A DNA stretch of 12,655 nucleotides from an uncultured Solirubrobacterales bacterium (GCA_937973575.1 CALJKH010000126.1:1-12655); one strand, 5' to 3'. Positions 1-6,766 are shown, numbered from the stretch's first letter. Notes: generated by a model from the letters alone, not told the origin. Translations and numbers: made by a program.

Positions 1-1
1 C

Positions 2-511
2 CAAGCCATCCAGGCCGCGCTCAACAAGCAAAACCCCGCCAGCCGGAAGACGCCCGAGCAGATCGACGCCGCCGTGCGCCAGCTCGTGAGCAAGGCCATC
101 ACCACCGACGGTCAGATCATCGACATCTTCACCGCCTCTGGATTGAAGAAGCCCGACATCAGCATCCTCGACGACCGATTCCTCGCCGAAGTGCGCGGCC
201 TCAAGCACAAGAACGTCGCCGCCGAGTTGCTGGAGAAGCTCCTCAAGGATGAGATCAAGGTCCGCTCCAAGCGGAACTTCGTTCAGGCGAAGCAGTTCAG
301 CGACAAGCTGAAGCAGACCCTCAACGGCTACCACAACCGGGCCATCTCCACGATGGAAGTGATCGAGGAACTCATCAAACTGGCCAAGGAACTCGACTCC
401 GCCACCAAGAGAGGGGTCGATCTCGGACTAACCGATGACGAGGTTGCCTTCTACGATGCCCTGGCCGCCAACGAGTTTGCCGAACCTGGCAGTTCGGGCT
501 ATGCGCCCTGA
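2..511 (+). pseudogene. hsdR: Type I restriction enzyme R subunit (HsdR), C-terminal part, 5' cut by window and 3' truncated
   Basis: The frame is open from base 2, so the gene begins upstream of the window. HsdR is the motor and nuclease subunit of type I restriction enzymes; this is its helical C-terminal region (DUF3387-type), which contacts the rest of the complex. Family-typical runs visible are KPDISILDDRFLAEVRGLK, LLEKLLKDEIKVRS, YHNRAISTMEVIEELIKLAKE and the stretch ending FYDALAANE. In HsdR proteins I know, that last motif is followed by some 70-90 more residues, including a conserved segment rich in R and K near RKYGYPPDKQ. Here only nine unrelated residues follow before TGA. Third codon positions are almost all G or C, clearly more than in the genes to the right, which fits foreign origin. 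No hsdS or hsdM is visible; they may lie upstream. Family call is secure; the truncation rests on remembered family length. Confidence 0.85.
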
Positions 512-580
512 GGTGACTGAGCCTTCTTTGGTTGAGGACATCTCCTCATCGGTACGGGTGTCATCGTCTTTAGGGACCAC
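428..580 (-). pseudogene. Possible 5' remnant of an ABC1/AarF/UbiB-like kinase gene
   Basis: From GTG at 580 the minus strand reads 50 codons to a TAG at 430-428. Codons 2-40 look coding: an acidic start (DDDTRTDEE), a second Met at 541, then SGRIARTARFGKLVGGQG. ABC1/AarF/UbiB proteins in actinobacteria commonly carry a similar arginine-rich motif followed by a glycine-rich stretch at their N-terminus. A TACTCT hexamer sits 7 bases before the GTG, the same arrangement as at other starts in this window. After about codon 41 the frame runs antisense to hsdR and no kinase sequence follows, so some 400 residues of the expected protein are missing. The gene would have been divergent from the exonuclease gene. 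The identification rests on a short motif and could be wrong; the stretch could also be an ordinary divergent intergenic region. Confidence 0.35.
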
Positions 581-587
581 GGCAAGG

Positions 588-593
588 AGAGTA
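588..593 (-). promoter_or_regulatory. Putative -10 hexamer TACTCT for the minus-strand remnant
   Basis: Read on the minus strand, TACTCT ends 7 bases before GTG at 580. It matches TAnnnT and the spacing seen at other unlinked starts here, as expected for a leaderless transcript. No -35 element is evident. Confidence 0.3.
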
Positions 594-643
594 GAGCCGC
601 GGCGGGCCTCAATGGCATCTGCCTAGCTGGCTGTCTCTTCCTT

Positions 644-649
644 TACCCT
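644..649 (+). promoter_or_regulatory. Putative -10 hexamer TACCCT for the exonuclease gene
   Basis: TACCCT ends 6 bases before the ATG at 656. There is no purine-rich Shine-Dalgarno sequence in the preceding 20 bases, so transcription probably starts at or very close to the ATG. No convincing -35 box is visible. Confidence 0.4.
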
Positions 650-655
650 CGCGAC

Positions 656-1510
656 ATGCCCAAGCCTCTGCTTGTCTGTGACCTGCCACTGCTGATGTAC
701 CGGGGGTTCTTTGCTCTTCCATCGAAGATCCGCGGCGCTGACGGACGCCCCGTGAACGCATTGCTCGGAACTGCCAATGCTGTGCTTGCAGCTATCGAGG
801 AGATCAAACCCCGCGCAGTAGTTCTCTGCGACGGCGCTGAGGCTGGCGCCTACCGAGTGAAGGCCTTCCCCGGCTACCACGCTGCCCGCGAGCCAATGCC
901 AGATGACCTTGCCCACCAGTTCGAACTTGGCCCAACTCTTTGGAAGGCGCTCGGTTGGAAGCTTGGGGACGCTGGAGATCTAGAAGCAGACGACCTGATG
1001 GCCAACCTTGCCCTGCTTGAAGCTGACGCTGGCGGCTCGACGCGGATCCTCACCGGTGACCGCGACCTTCTGCAGTGCGCCACTTCCAAGACGAAGGTTC
1101 TGCTGTTGAAGCCTGGACAAGGGACGGTTGAGTGCGGGCCTGCGCAGGTTGAAGAGATCACCGGAGTTAAGCCCAACCAGATCCCGGACCTGATTGCTCT
1201 GCGCGGAGATCCAAGTGATGGCATCCCTGGCGCCCCCGGCATTGGCGCTAAGGGCGCAGCTGACCTCCTCGCCCGCCATGGCTCGCTGGAGAAGGCGATC
1301 GCCGCGGCCGAGGGCGAGAAGCCACGCACCGCTGCCAGCCTGGCTGAGAACGCCGAACTCCTTCGAACCTTCAAAGAGGTGGCGACTGTTCAGAAGGTCA
1401 AGGGCGCGCGCCGGCCCGTTGATGCTTCGAGCAACTTCAACCGTGGCGCGAAGGCTGCCGAGTCAATCGGAATGGCCCGCCTCAGCCAACGCCTTCGGGA
1501 AGCGAATTAG
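656..1510 (+). CDS. Stand-alone 5'-3' exonuclease (PolA N-terminal/FEN-like)
   Basis: A 284-residue protein equivalent to the 5' nuclease domain of DNA polymerase I without polymerase, so likely a flap or RNA-primer removing nuclease in replication and repair. All nine acidic metal-binding positions of the family appear present: D9, D59, E110, D112, D113 (motif LEADDL), D135 and D137 (TGDRDLLQ), D185 and D188 (GDPSDGIPG). The helix-hairpin-helix region GAPGIGAKGAADLL follows at about 192-205. The helical arch reads R67...GYHAAR, with His75 where Taq and T5 nucleases have a functionally important lysine. The start is the first ATG downstream of TACCCT, with no Shine-Dalgarno site. The following glycosyltransferase gene begins 15 bases after the stop, so the two are probably co-transcribed. 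Family assignment is secure; biological role is inferred. Confidence 0.92.
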   Translation: MPKPLLVCDLPLLMYRGFFALPSKIRGADGRPVNALLGTANAVLAAIEEIKPRAVVLCDGAEAGAYRVKAFPGYHAAREPMPDDLAHQFELGPTLWKALGWKLGDAGDLEADDLMANLALLEADAGGSTRILTGDRDLLQCATSKTKVLLLKPGQGTVECGPAQVEEITGVKPNQIPDLIALRGDPSDGIPGAPGIGAKGAADLLARHGSLEKAIAAAEGEKPRTAASLAENAELLRTFKEVATVQKVKGARRPVDASSNFNRGAKAAESIGMARLSQRLREAN

Positions 1511-1515
1511 AGGGG
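1509..1515 (+). promoter_or_regulatory. Ribosome binding site AGAGGGG
   Basis: AGAGGGG overlaps the stop codon of the exonuclease gene and lies 10 bases before ATG at 1526. It is one of the few clear Shine-Dalgarno sequences here. Its presence at a downstream gene, but not at first genes, fits internal initiation in an operon. Confidence 0.5.
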
Positions 1516-1525
1516 TCAGCCGCAG

Positions 1526-3211
1526 ATGCAATCGGCGAACGACCAGCCGACCGGCTCCCGCCAGACCACCTTCACCTGGGTGTCGTTGGCGCTCCTGACA
1601 GCCCTTGGCTTTGTGCTGCGGCTACTCGGTCACGAACAGAGCCTCAACGGCGACGAGTACTACGCCCAGACCATCATCACCGCCTCGCACGGGGTTGTCT
1701 CATTACTCCGCCATGTAAATGACTCCGTGGAAGCCACGCCCCCGATGTACTTCCTCCTGGGGTGGATTGCCCGGAAGCTTGACCCAAGCCTTACCGCAAT
1801 TCGGATTCCCTCCCTGATCGCAGGGACAGCCCTCATCCCCACGGTCTTCCTTCTCGGAAGACGGATGACAGGCTGGCGAACCGGACTGCTCGCAGCAGCA
1901 CTTGTCGCAATCAGCCCGTTTGGCATCTGGTACTCAAACGAGGCCCGTGCCTACTCAGTTCTCGCGCTCCTCTGCGCTCTTGTGATGCTTCAAACGCTGC
2001 GACTGGTTGAGCGTCCGACATGGCTGAACACAGGCCTTCTCGTGGCCGCGTCCACTGCAGTCGTATACACCCACAACACGGGCGCTCTTGTTCTCGTCGC
2101 AACGCTGGGGTGGGCCTTCGTGACGCATAGATCTCTCCGGGCGCGGGTCACAGTCGTCGCCCTGACAACGGGGCTTCTCTACCTCCCTTTCATTCTCACC
2201 TTCGCTCCGCGGGATGTCTGGTGGATGTTCGGCCACCTCTACGGGCAAGGCGCCATAACTGTGTGGACTTCGCTGGAGCGAATGTCATTGGGGAGTGCCT
2301 ACATCCCGCTTCGAACAGTGCCGGGACCAGTGGGCCTGCTACTTGTCGCTTCGTGCGTTGGCGTTGGCATCTTCACCCAGCACAAGCGCTTCCCGAATGC
2401 CCGCTCGCCGATCGCCCTGGCAATCACGGTGATCGTGACAACAGCTACTGGCCTCTTCCTCTATGCGTTTGCGACAAATGTCAACATCTTTGCGACGCGC
2501 TCAACGAACACAATGTTCGCTGCTGCGATGGTCCTGCTTGCCGCAGTGATTGTGAAAACAGTCCCGGCCAAGCTGGCGGCCGTGTTGGCGGCAGTGACAC
2601 TCGCGGTCTTCGGCTGGTCCACGGCCACAGCACTCCAGAGCAAGTGGCTGAGGCCCGATGTGAAGGGCGCCGCGGCAGCTGCAGCTGCGCTCAGGCCACA
2701 GCCAAAGATCCTTATGCCCAACGGCTACCGCTACCGAAACTACCTGCCTAGCGGTATTGCCGATGCAACTGCGGCGAAGGAGCTGTCGCCCAGCGAATGG
2801 GGCAGCATTGCCCCATCAGTGCAGGCGCTCGCTTGGATCAATGTTCTTCTCCCAACCGGGGAAACCCGGGGAGCAATCGCAGCCCGCGCACCCGCCGCCA
2901 GCCGGGCTGGTTTCACCGTCTCGTGTGCGCGGCTCTACCCCGGATACCCGCCCGTCCTGCTTCAGATCGCTGCAAGGTCGAAGACGCGATGGGAACTGGC
3001 GCCTAACTGCTCCACTACAGCCGAGGACACGGCTCTCGCACTTGCTCCAATTGCGAGGAGGAACGTCCGTGTGCTTCCGATCGGCGGATCACCGTCTCCA
3101 ACCCCATCAGATGTTCTTGTCCTCGTCGCACTGATCGCGGCATTCGCCGGGCTGCTGCTGTGGCTAATTCGCGGAGGCCGTGCTGGCCTCACCGTAAGCA
3201 CCGACACCTGA
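1526..3211 (+). CDS. GT39/PMT-type integral membrane glycosyltransferase
   Basis: A 561-residue membrane protein with a GT-C fold pattern: a first membrane segment at about 17-35, then the extracytoplasmic-loop motif NGDEYYAQ (D43, E44), the TPPMYFLLGW stretch at 71-80 and YSNEARAYS at 136-144, followed by about eight to ten hydrophobic segments. DE after the first membrane helix, a PP-Y motif and an acidic-R-Y motif are hallmarks of PMT_2/ArnT-like enzymes, which move sugars from polyprenyl-phosphate carriers to proteins, lipids or cell-wall glycans outside the membrane. Residues about 385-525 form a more soluble C-terminal domain, and a last membrane helix (about 530-548) precedes a short basic tail. 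The acceptor and sugar cannot be told. The start is supported by AGAGGGG 10 bases upstream. Probably co-transcribed with the exonuclease gene, with no obvious functional link. Confidence 0.85.
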   Translation: MQSANDQPTGSRQTTFTWVSLALLTALGFVLRLLGHEQSLNGDEYYAQTIITASHGVVSLLRHVNDSVEATPPMYFLLGWIARKLDPSLTAIRIPSLIAGTALIPTVFLLGRRMTGWRTGLLAAALVAISPFGIWYSNEARAYSVLALLCALVMLQTLRLVERPTWLNTGLLVAASTAVVYTHNTGALVLVATLGWAFVTHRSLRARVTVVALTTGLLYLPFILTFAPRDVWWMFGHLYGQGAITVWTSLERMSLGSAYIPLRTVPGPVGLLLVASCVGVGIFTQHKRFPNARSPIALAITVIVTTATGLFLYAFATNVNIFATRSTNTMFAAAMVLLAAVIVKTVPAKLAAVLAAVTLAVFGWSTATALQSKWLRPDVKGAAAAAAALRPQPKILMPNGYRYRNYLPSGIADATAAKELSPSEWGSIAPSVQALAWINVLLPTGETRGAIAARAPAASRAGFTVSCARLYPGYPPVLLQIAARSKTRWELAPNCSTTAEDTALALAPIARRNVRVLPIGGSPSPTPSDVLVLVALIAAFAGLLLWLIRGGRAGLTVSTDT

Positions 3212-3219
3212 GTAGTCAG

Positions 3220-3245
3220 AAGGCCCTCCATCGGCGGCCCCTTTT
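3220..3245 (+). terminator. Weak candidate terminator after the glycosyltransferase gene
   Basis: GGCC at 3222-3225 can pair with GGCC at 3236-3239 around a 10-base loop. AAGG/CCTT can extend the stem with a bulge, and TTTT follows. The stem is short, so this is weak. It is the only hairpin-plus-T signal I see in the 80-base gap between the glycosyltransferase and hicA. Confidence 0.25.
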
Positions 3246-3294
3246 CCTTCAAACAGAGGTAGATCCGTAACACCTAAGAGCCCATGCTCAGTTG

Positions 3295-3495
3295 GTGCCC
3301 AAAAAGTACAAAGAAGTCCGTCAGGCCCTCCTATCGGAAGGCTGGGAAATGGTCCGCCAACGCGGTTCGCACCAGTTCTGGAGAAGCCCGGACGGGGAAT
3401 CACGGGTTGTTGTGAGCGGCCGGGACTCCGATACGATTCCGGTTGGAACACTCGCCAGCATCCGGAAATCAACTGGAATGGACTACCTCAGGTGA
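3295..3495 (+). CDS. hicA: HicA-type mRNA interferase toxin
   Basis: A 66-residue protein with the double-stranded RNA-binding-like fold of HicA/YcfA toxins, which cleave mRNA and are held inactive by HicB. It begins MPKKYKEVRQALLSEGWEMV, and the RQRGSHQFW motif carries the catalytic His (H26). The C-terminal half keeps the pattern IPVGTLASIRKSTGM seen as P.GTL.SILKQAG in the family. I prefer GTG at 3295 over TTG at 3292 because it gives the usual MPKK start. No clear Shine-Dalgarno site is present; AAGAG at 3276-3280 is far away. The gene overlaps hicB by four bases (GTGA), the toxin-first order usual for hicAB. Length is normal and no inactivating change is visible. Confidence 0.9.
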   Translation: MPKKYKEVRQALLSEGWEMVRQRGSHQFWRSPDGESRVVVSGRDSDTIPVGTLASIRKSTGMDYLR

Positions 3496-3704
3496 ACGAC
3501 TATCTAGTCATCTACGAACAGGGCGAAGACGGTGCTTGGGGTGCTCAAGCCCCAGACCTTGAAGGCGTATTCGCTCTAGGGAAGACGCGGGAAGAGTGCG
3601 AGGCGCGAATGCGAGGCGCCATCGCTCTTCACTTTGAGCTACTCGCAGAGCAAGGCGCTACAGCTCCTGTGCCGGTTCACTCAGCCGGGTACATCGCTGC
3701 CTGA
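3492..3704 (+). CDS. hicB: HicB-type antitoxin, short form lacking a DNA-binding domain
   Basis: A 70-residue protein with the partial RNase H-like HicB fold: YLVIYEQGEDGAWGAQAPDL, then LEGVFALGKTREECEARMRG and an amphipathic helix AIALHFELLAEQG. HicB binds and blocks HicA. Longer HicB proteins add a C-terminal ribbon-helix-helix or helix-turn-helix domain that represses the operon; here only about 15 residues follow the core fold, with no room for such a domain. It starts at a GTG inside the hicA stop (GTGA), so translation is probably coupled. The gene ends 13 bases before the convergent ychF stop codon. Antitoxin identity is well supported by sequence and by partner; autoregulation by this protein alone seems unlikely. 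Confidence 0.88.
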   Translation: MNDYLVIYEQGEDGAWGAQAPDLEGVFALGKTREECEARMRGAIALHFELLAEQGATAPVPVHSAGYIAA

Positions 3705-3714
3705 TGGGTTCAGA

Positions 3715-3724
3715 GCCCTAGGGC
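3715..3724. repeat. 10-base perfect palindrome GCCCTAGGGC at the hicB/ychF convergence
   Basis: The palindrome contains the ychF stop codon (TAG on the minus strand) and lies between two convergent genes 13 bases apart. With no loop it cannot form a normal RNA hairpin, so a terminator role is doubtful. Confidence 0.4.
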
Positions 3725-4803
3725 GTGAAACGGACGCTGATGATGTCGCCGTCGTTCATGACGTAGTCGCGACCTTCAATGCGCAGTAGGCCCTTGTCCT
3801 TAGCTTGGACATAGCCGCCAACTTCAAGCAGTTCCTTCCAGCCGATTACTTCGGCGCGGACAAACCCCTGCTGAATGTCTGAGTGAATCTGCCCTGCTGC
3901 TTCCCAAGCGCTCTTGCCACGGCCAAGGTGCCACGAGTGGGCTGGCTTGCCCTCGCCGGCTGTGAAGAACGAGATCAAGTCGAGAAGATCAAATGCTCCG
4001 CGCAACACGCGGGCAAGGCCTGACTCGCCAGCGCCAAGGTCAGCGCGCATCTCGTCAGCCTCTTCGTCGTCAAGGCCACCGAGGTCAGCCTCGAGACGGA
4101 TGCAAACCGCAACTGCGCCAGCGCCCTGCTCATCAGCGTGGGCTTGAATCTCAGGCGGTACGCCTTCCTCACCCTCGCCAATGTTGGCAACGATCAGGAC
4201 AGGCTTGGCAGTCAAAGGTGAGAGGTCACGCATGGCGTTAGGCGCGTCGTCAGGAACTGGGACTGTGCGGGCTGGCTTTCCCTCGTTAAGAGCTGCGATC
4301 ACAGCCTCCAACCAACCCTGCTCTGCGATTGCTTCCTTGTCGCCGGAGCGGGCTTGACGAACAACCCGGTCAAGGCGGCGCTCGGCCTGGTCAAGATCTG
4401 CGAGGAGAAGCTCAGTCTCGATTGTGTTGAGGTCCCGCACTGCATCCACACCACCCTCTGGGTGGATCACGCTTGAATCGTCATGAGCACGAACAACGTG
4501 GAGAAGTGCGTCAGTCTCACGAATGTTGGCGAGGAACTTGTTGCCCAACCCTTCGCCCTTGTGAGCGCCAGCTACGAGTCCTGCGATGTCGTGGACTTCC
4601 ATCGTGTCGTTGACGACTTCGCTGGCGCCGACCAGAGCTGAAACTTCGTCTAGGCGCTCGTCCGGAACGGGAACGATCGCCACGTTTGGCTCAATCGTGG
4701 TGAACGGGTAGTTAGCGGCCTCAGCTGCAACCTTCGTTAGAGCTGTGAAGAGTGATGACTTGCCAGCATTGGGCAGGCCGACGATGCCTACCTTCATCGG
4801 CAT
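3718..4803 (-). CDS. ychF: YchF/Obg-family redox-regulated ATPase
   Basis: A 361-residue protein, the usual YchF length. The N-terminal G domain has the P-loop GLPNAGKSS (9-17), the conserved NYPFTTIEPN (31-40) and the switch II block DIAGLVAGAHKGEGLG (72-87). The fourth nucleotide motif reads NIGE (207-210) instead of the NKxD of true GTPases, which in YchF gives preference for ATP. The C-terminal TGS-like domain begins near FFTAGEGKPAHSW and includes the GFVRAEVI region. YchF associates with ribosomes and is linked to stress and translation control. It is the last gene of a four-gene minus-strand operon, 16 bases after the 68-residue gene. Either ATG at 4803 or ATG at 4797 could be the start; a GGGGA run lies upstream. 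Secure identification. Confidence 0.96.
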   Translation of the reverse strand: MPMKVGIVGLPNAGKSSLFTALTKVAAEAANYPFTTIEPNVAIVPVPDERLDEVSALVGASEVVNDTMEVHDIAGLVAGAHKGEGLGNKFLANIRETDALLHVVRAHDDSSVIHPEGGVDAVRDLNTIETELLLADLDQAERRLDRVVRQARSGDKEAIAEQGWLEAVIAALNEGKPARTVPVPDDAPNAMRDLSPLTAKPVLIVANIGEGEEGVPPEIQAHADEQGAGAVAVCIRLEADLGGLDDEEADEMRADLGAGESGLARVLRGAFDLLDLISFFTAGEGKPAHSWHLGRGKSAWEAAGQIHSDIQQGFVRAEVIGWKELLEVGGYVQAKDKGLLRIEGRDYVMNDGDIISVRFTP

Positions 4804-4819
4804 TGGCTGGGGTCCCCGC

Positions 4820-5026
4820 TCAGGCGCTGAAGCCGAGGCGTGAGCCGTCGGAGTCAGTCTGGAGGTAGATCACTGTGCCGAGGTCGAGAGTTACCTCGCC
4901 GTCCTCGGTCTTCAAGTCATGCCAACCACCTTCAGGAAGTGCCTTGCGAAGGCCCTTCTCAGCGTCGTCATCAATACGGACGGATACTGATTGCCCGCCC
5001 TTGAAACCGATTGAAATACGACGCAT
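4820..5026 (-). CDS. Conserved-looking 68-residue protein of unknown function
   Basis: I do not recognise this gene with confidence. The protein is small, soluble and probably mostly beta: MRRISIGFKGGQSVSVRI, a short helix around residues 22-29, GGWHDLKTEDGEVTLDLGTV, then IYLQTDSDGSRLGF. The ending, a hydrophobic strand followed by a polar turn and R-x-GF, recalls DUF3107-like actinobacterial proteins, but that is only a visual resemblance. It has no cysteine and no membrane segment. Its ATG shares one base with the epimerase stop (TAATG), and ychF follows 16 bases later, so it is translated from the same message and expression is probably coupled. Codon use matches its neighbours, which argues for a real gene. 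A role with YchF or the epimerase is possible but unsupported. Confidence 0.75.
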   Translation of the reverse strand: MRRISIGFKGGQSVSVRIDDDAEKGLRKALPEGGWHDLKTEDGEVTLDLGTVIYLQTDSDGSRLGFSA

Positions 5027-5439
5027 TAGTGGTGTCCTTCCGCTGGGGTGACAAGTTCAGTAAGTACTGAGCCGCTGGCCTTCGGGTGAAGGAATGCGAC
5101 TGAGCTGCCGCGGATGCCAACTCGCGGTGTTTCGTCAATCAACTTGAAGCCCTCAGCCTTGAGGCGCACAAGCTCTGCTGCAACGTCGTCTACACGGTAC
5201 GCGACATGGTGAAGGCCTGGGCCGTTCTTCGCGAGGAACTTCCCGACTGGAGTGTCTGGGCCAAGTGGGCTAAGAAGCTCGACGTGGCTCTCGCCGACAT
5301 CAAGGAGTACTGCTTCGACTCCCTGCTCCTCAACGACTTCGCGGTGAACGAGTGGCATGCCGTAAGTCTCGGCATGCAAGGCGATTGCAGCGTCAAGGTC
5401 TTCTACTGCGATGCCGATGTGGTCGATTGCTTCGAACAT
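5026..5439 (-). CDS. mce: Methylmalonyl-CoA epimerase
   Basis: A 137-residue VOC-superfamily (glyoxalase-fold) protein that interconverts (S)- and (R)-methylmalonyl-CoA, linking propionyl-CoA breakdown to the mutase reaction. Two beta-alpha-beta-beta-beta modules are visible. The first starts FEAIDHIGIAVEDLDAA with metal ligand H7 and contains HVELLSPLG with E54. The second has GLHHVAYRVDD with the His ligand at 77/78, and FLHPKASGSVLTELV with E128. E54 replaces the Gln of the Propionibacterium enzyme, as in human-type epimerases. HPK plus ELV near the end separates it from generic glyoxalases. TATCCT lies 7 bases before the ATG, inside the 23-base gap after the peptidase gene, so it may have its own promoter. 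No methylmalonyl-CoA mutase or propionyl-CoA carboxylase gene is in the window. Confidence 0.93.
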   Translation of the reverse strand: MFEAIDHIGIAVEDLDAAIALHAETYGMPLVHREVVEEQGVEAVLLDVGESHVELLSPLGPDTPVGKFLAKNGPGLHHVAYRVDDVAAELVRLKAEGFKLIDETPRVGIRGSSVAFLHPKASGSVLTELVTPAEGHH

Positions 5440-5446
5440 TTGCTGG

Positions 5447-5452
5447 AGGATA
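5447..5452 (-). promoter_or_regulatory. Putative -10 hexamer TATCCT before the epimerase gene
   Basis: On the minus strand TATCCT ends 7 bases before the ATG at 5439, within the 23-base gap after the peptidase stop. It is the same hexamer as before moaC. It could drive the epimerase, 68-residue gene and ychF independently of the peptidase promoter. Confidence 0.4.
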
Positions 5453-5462
5453 ACCCTTCCGC

Positions 5463-6758
5463 TCAGCCGAGCAGTCTGCGGATCACTGATGAGTAGCAGC
5501 GGGCGGCCACGCCAACGTCATGGGCACTGATGCGCTCGTTGGCGCCGTGGATCAGCGGAGCGGTTGAGTAGAGGTCCATTTCGGTCTGCGGGAAGAAGCC
5601 ATAGGCGCTGATCTCTGGGTACGCCTCACGGAAGGCGACCGAGTCTGTGTAGCCGGCGAGGATCACTGGGAAAACCTCGCCCTCAGCGTCTTCCTCGCCT
5701 ACAGAAGCTGAGATCGCATCCCAAAGCTCGCCCTCAGCGGCAGAGCGATTACCGGGGACCTTCTCCAAGAACTCAAGCTCGTAGCCGTCCTCGCCGAGGA
5801 TCTCGTGCGCTGCCGCAATCGCAGCCTCCTCACCAAGTCCCGGAGGCACGCGGCAGTCGACTTTGATTGTTGTGCGCGCTGGGACAACATTGATCTTTTC
5901 TGAAGCAGTGATCCGAGTCGGGGCAAGCGTGACTCCAAGTAGTGGAGCTGTCAGCGCTGCCAGCCGAGGGTCGATTGCGGCGATGTCCTCTAGAGCCTTC
6001 GCTGGATCGGCCGGGTCAGTACCGAGCGAGCGGAGCATCGTCTCCGTCTCGGGAACAAGGGTCGGACTTGGCTGGCGGGCCGCGAACTTATTCAGAAGTG
6101 GGCCAGCCTTCAGCAGCGAGTTGTCACCAAGTAGTGGCATTGATGCGTGGCCGGCAACTCCAGTTGTGGTGACGGCAAAGCGGTAGACGCCCTTCTCCCC
6201 GCAGCAGACTCCGTACATACGACGGTCGCCGTAAGGGATTACTTCACCGCCGCCTTCGTTGATCAGCCAGTCGCACCGCGCAAGCTCGTGGTGCTCACGA
6301 ACAAGCCAACGGGCGCCAAGGTCGCCGCCGGTTTCCTCATCGGCAACAACGATCACCTTAAGCGCGCCGCGAGCTGGCCTCCAGCCACCTGCTGCGAGGT
6401 CGATCGCTGCAGCAACCTCAGCAGCAGTCTGCGACTTCATGTCAATCGCACCACGACCCCAAACTTCGCCATCAACCAAGTCACCTGACCACGGGTCGCG
6501 ATCCCAGTCGGCCGGGTCGGCAAGAACTGTGTCCACATGGGACAGAAGGCCGAGCACCGGGCCACTCGTTGGATCCCCAAGTGTGGCGACAAGGTTTGGC
6601 CTGTCCACTTCAGCCCCGTGGAGTTCAACGACGAAGCCTGCAGCCTCCAGCATGTCCTTGAGGTGGCTCTGCGCGATCACCTCGTTACCCGGAGGGTTAA
6701 CAGTGTTGAAGCGGATCAAGTCCTGAAGCAGGCCAACCGCGGATTCCTCAAGGGTCAT
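5463..6758 (-). CDS. M20-family zinc metallopeptidase (ArgE/DapE/carboxypeptidase-like)
   Basis: A 431-residue protein with the M20 two-zinc site. LLSHVDTV gives ligand H74 and helper D76, GRGAIDMKS gives bridging D106, ADEETGG gives catalytic E141 and ligand E142, WLINEGGG gives E168, and PLIHGANERIS gives H404. The dimerisation or lid domain lies at about 180-295 and includes GVAGHASMPLLGDNS, with the conserved H204. Such enzymes cleave N-acyl-amino acids, dipeptides or succinyl-diaminopimelate; the sequence alone does not fix the substrate. The frame is open for 57 codons upstream, but those lie antisense to the permease gene and are low-complexity. ATG at 6758 gives the normal family start and has TAGGAT 8 bases upstream. 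It leads the minus-strand operon and diverges from an amino acid permease, which suggests catabolism of scavenged peptides. Confidence 0.93.
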   Translation of the reverse strand: MTLEESAVGLLQDLIRFNTVNPPGNEVIAQSHLKDMLEAAGFVVELHGAEVDRPNLVATLGDPTSGPVLGLLSHVDTVLADPADWDRDPWSGDLVDGEVWGRGAIDMKSQTAAEVAAAIDLAAGGWRPARGALKVIVVADEETGGDLGARWLVREHHELARCDWLINEGGGEVIPYGDRRMYGVCCGEKGVYRFAVTTTGVAGHASMPLLGDNSLLKAGPLLNKFAARQPSPTLVPETETMLRSLGTDPADPAKALEDIAAIDPRLAALTAPLLGVTLAPTRITASEKINVVPARTTIKVDCRVPPGLGEEAAIAAAHEILGEDGYELEFLEKVPGNRSAAEGELWDAISASVGEEDAEGEVFPVILAGYTDSVAFREAYPEISAYGFFPQTEMDLYSTAPLIHGANERISAHDVGVAARCYSSVIRRLLG

Positions 6759-6766
6759 AAGCAGGC

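Noticed and set aside
435..626. A 63-codon plus-strand frame across the hsdR end
   Set aside because: Serine- and arginine-rich and codon-aligned antisense to the minus-strand remnant; looks like its shadow.
874..1374. A 166-codon minus-strand frame inside the exonuclease gene
   Set aside because: Fully antisense to a well-supported enzyme gene; composition is Ser/Arg/Pro-rich as expected of a GC-rich shadow frame.
2675..2688. 14-base palindrome GCAGCTGCAGCTGC
   Set aside because: Falls in a run of alanine codons within the glycosyltransferase; simple-repeat codon use explains the symmetry.
2221..2751. A 176-codon plus-strand frame inside the glycosyltransferase
   Set aside because: Overlaps the GT39 gene in another frame, with a Cys/Arg/His-rich composition and no recognisable motif.
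5206..5496. A 96-codon plus-strand frame with a fairly normal composition
   Set aside because: Completely antisense to the methylmalonyl-CoA epimerase, whose metal ligands and length are clear; no promoter or family motif.
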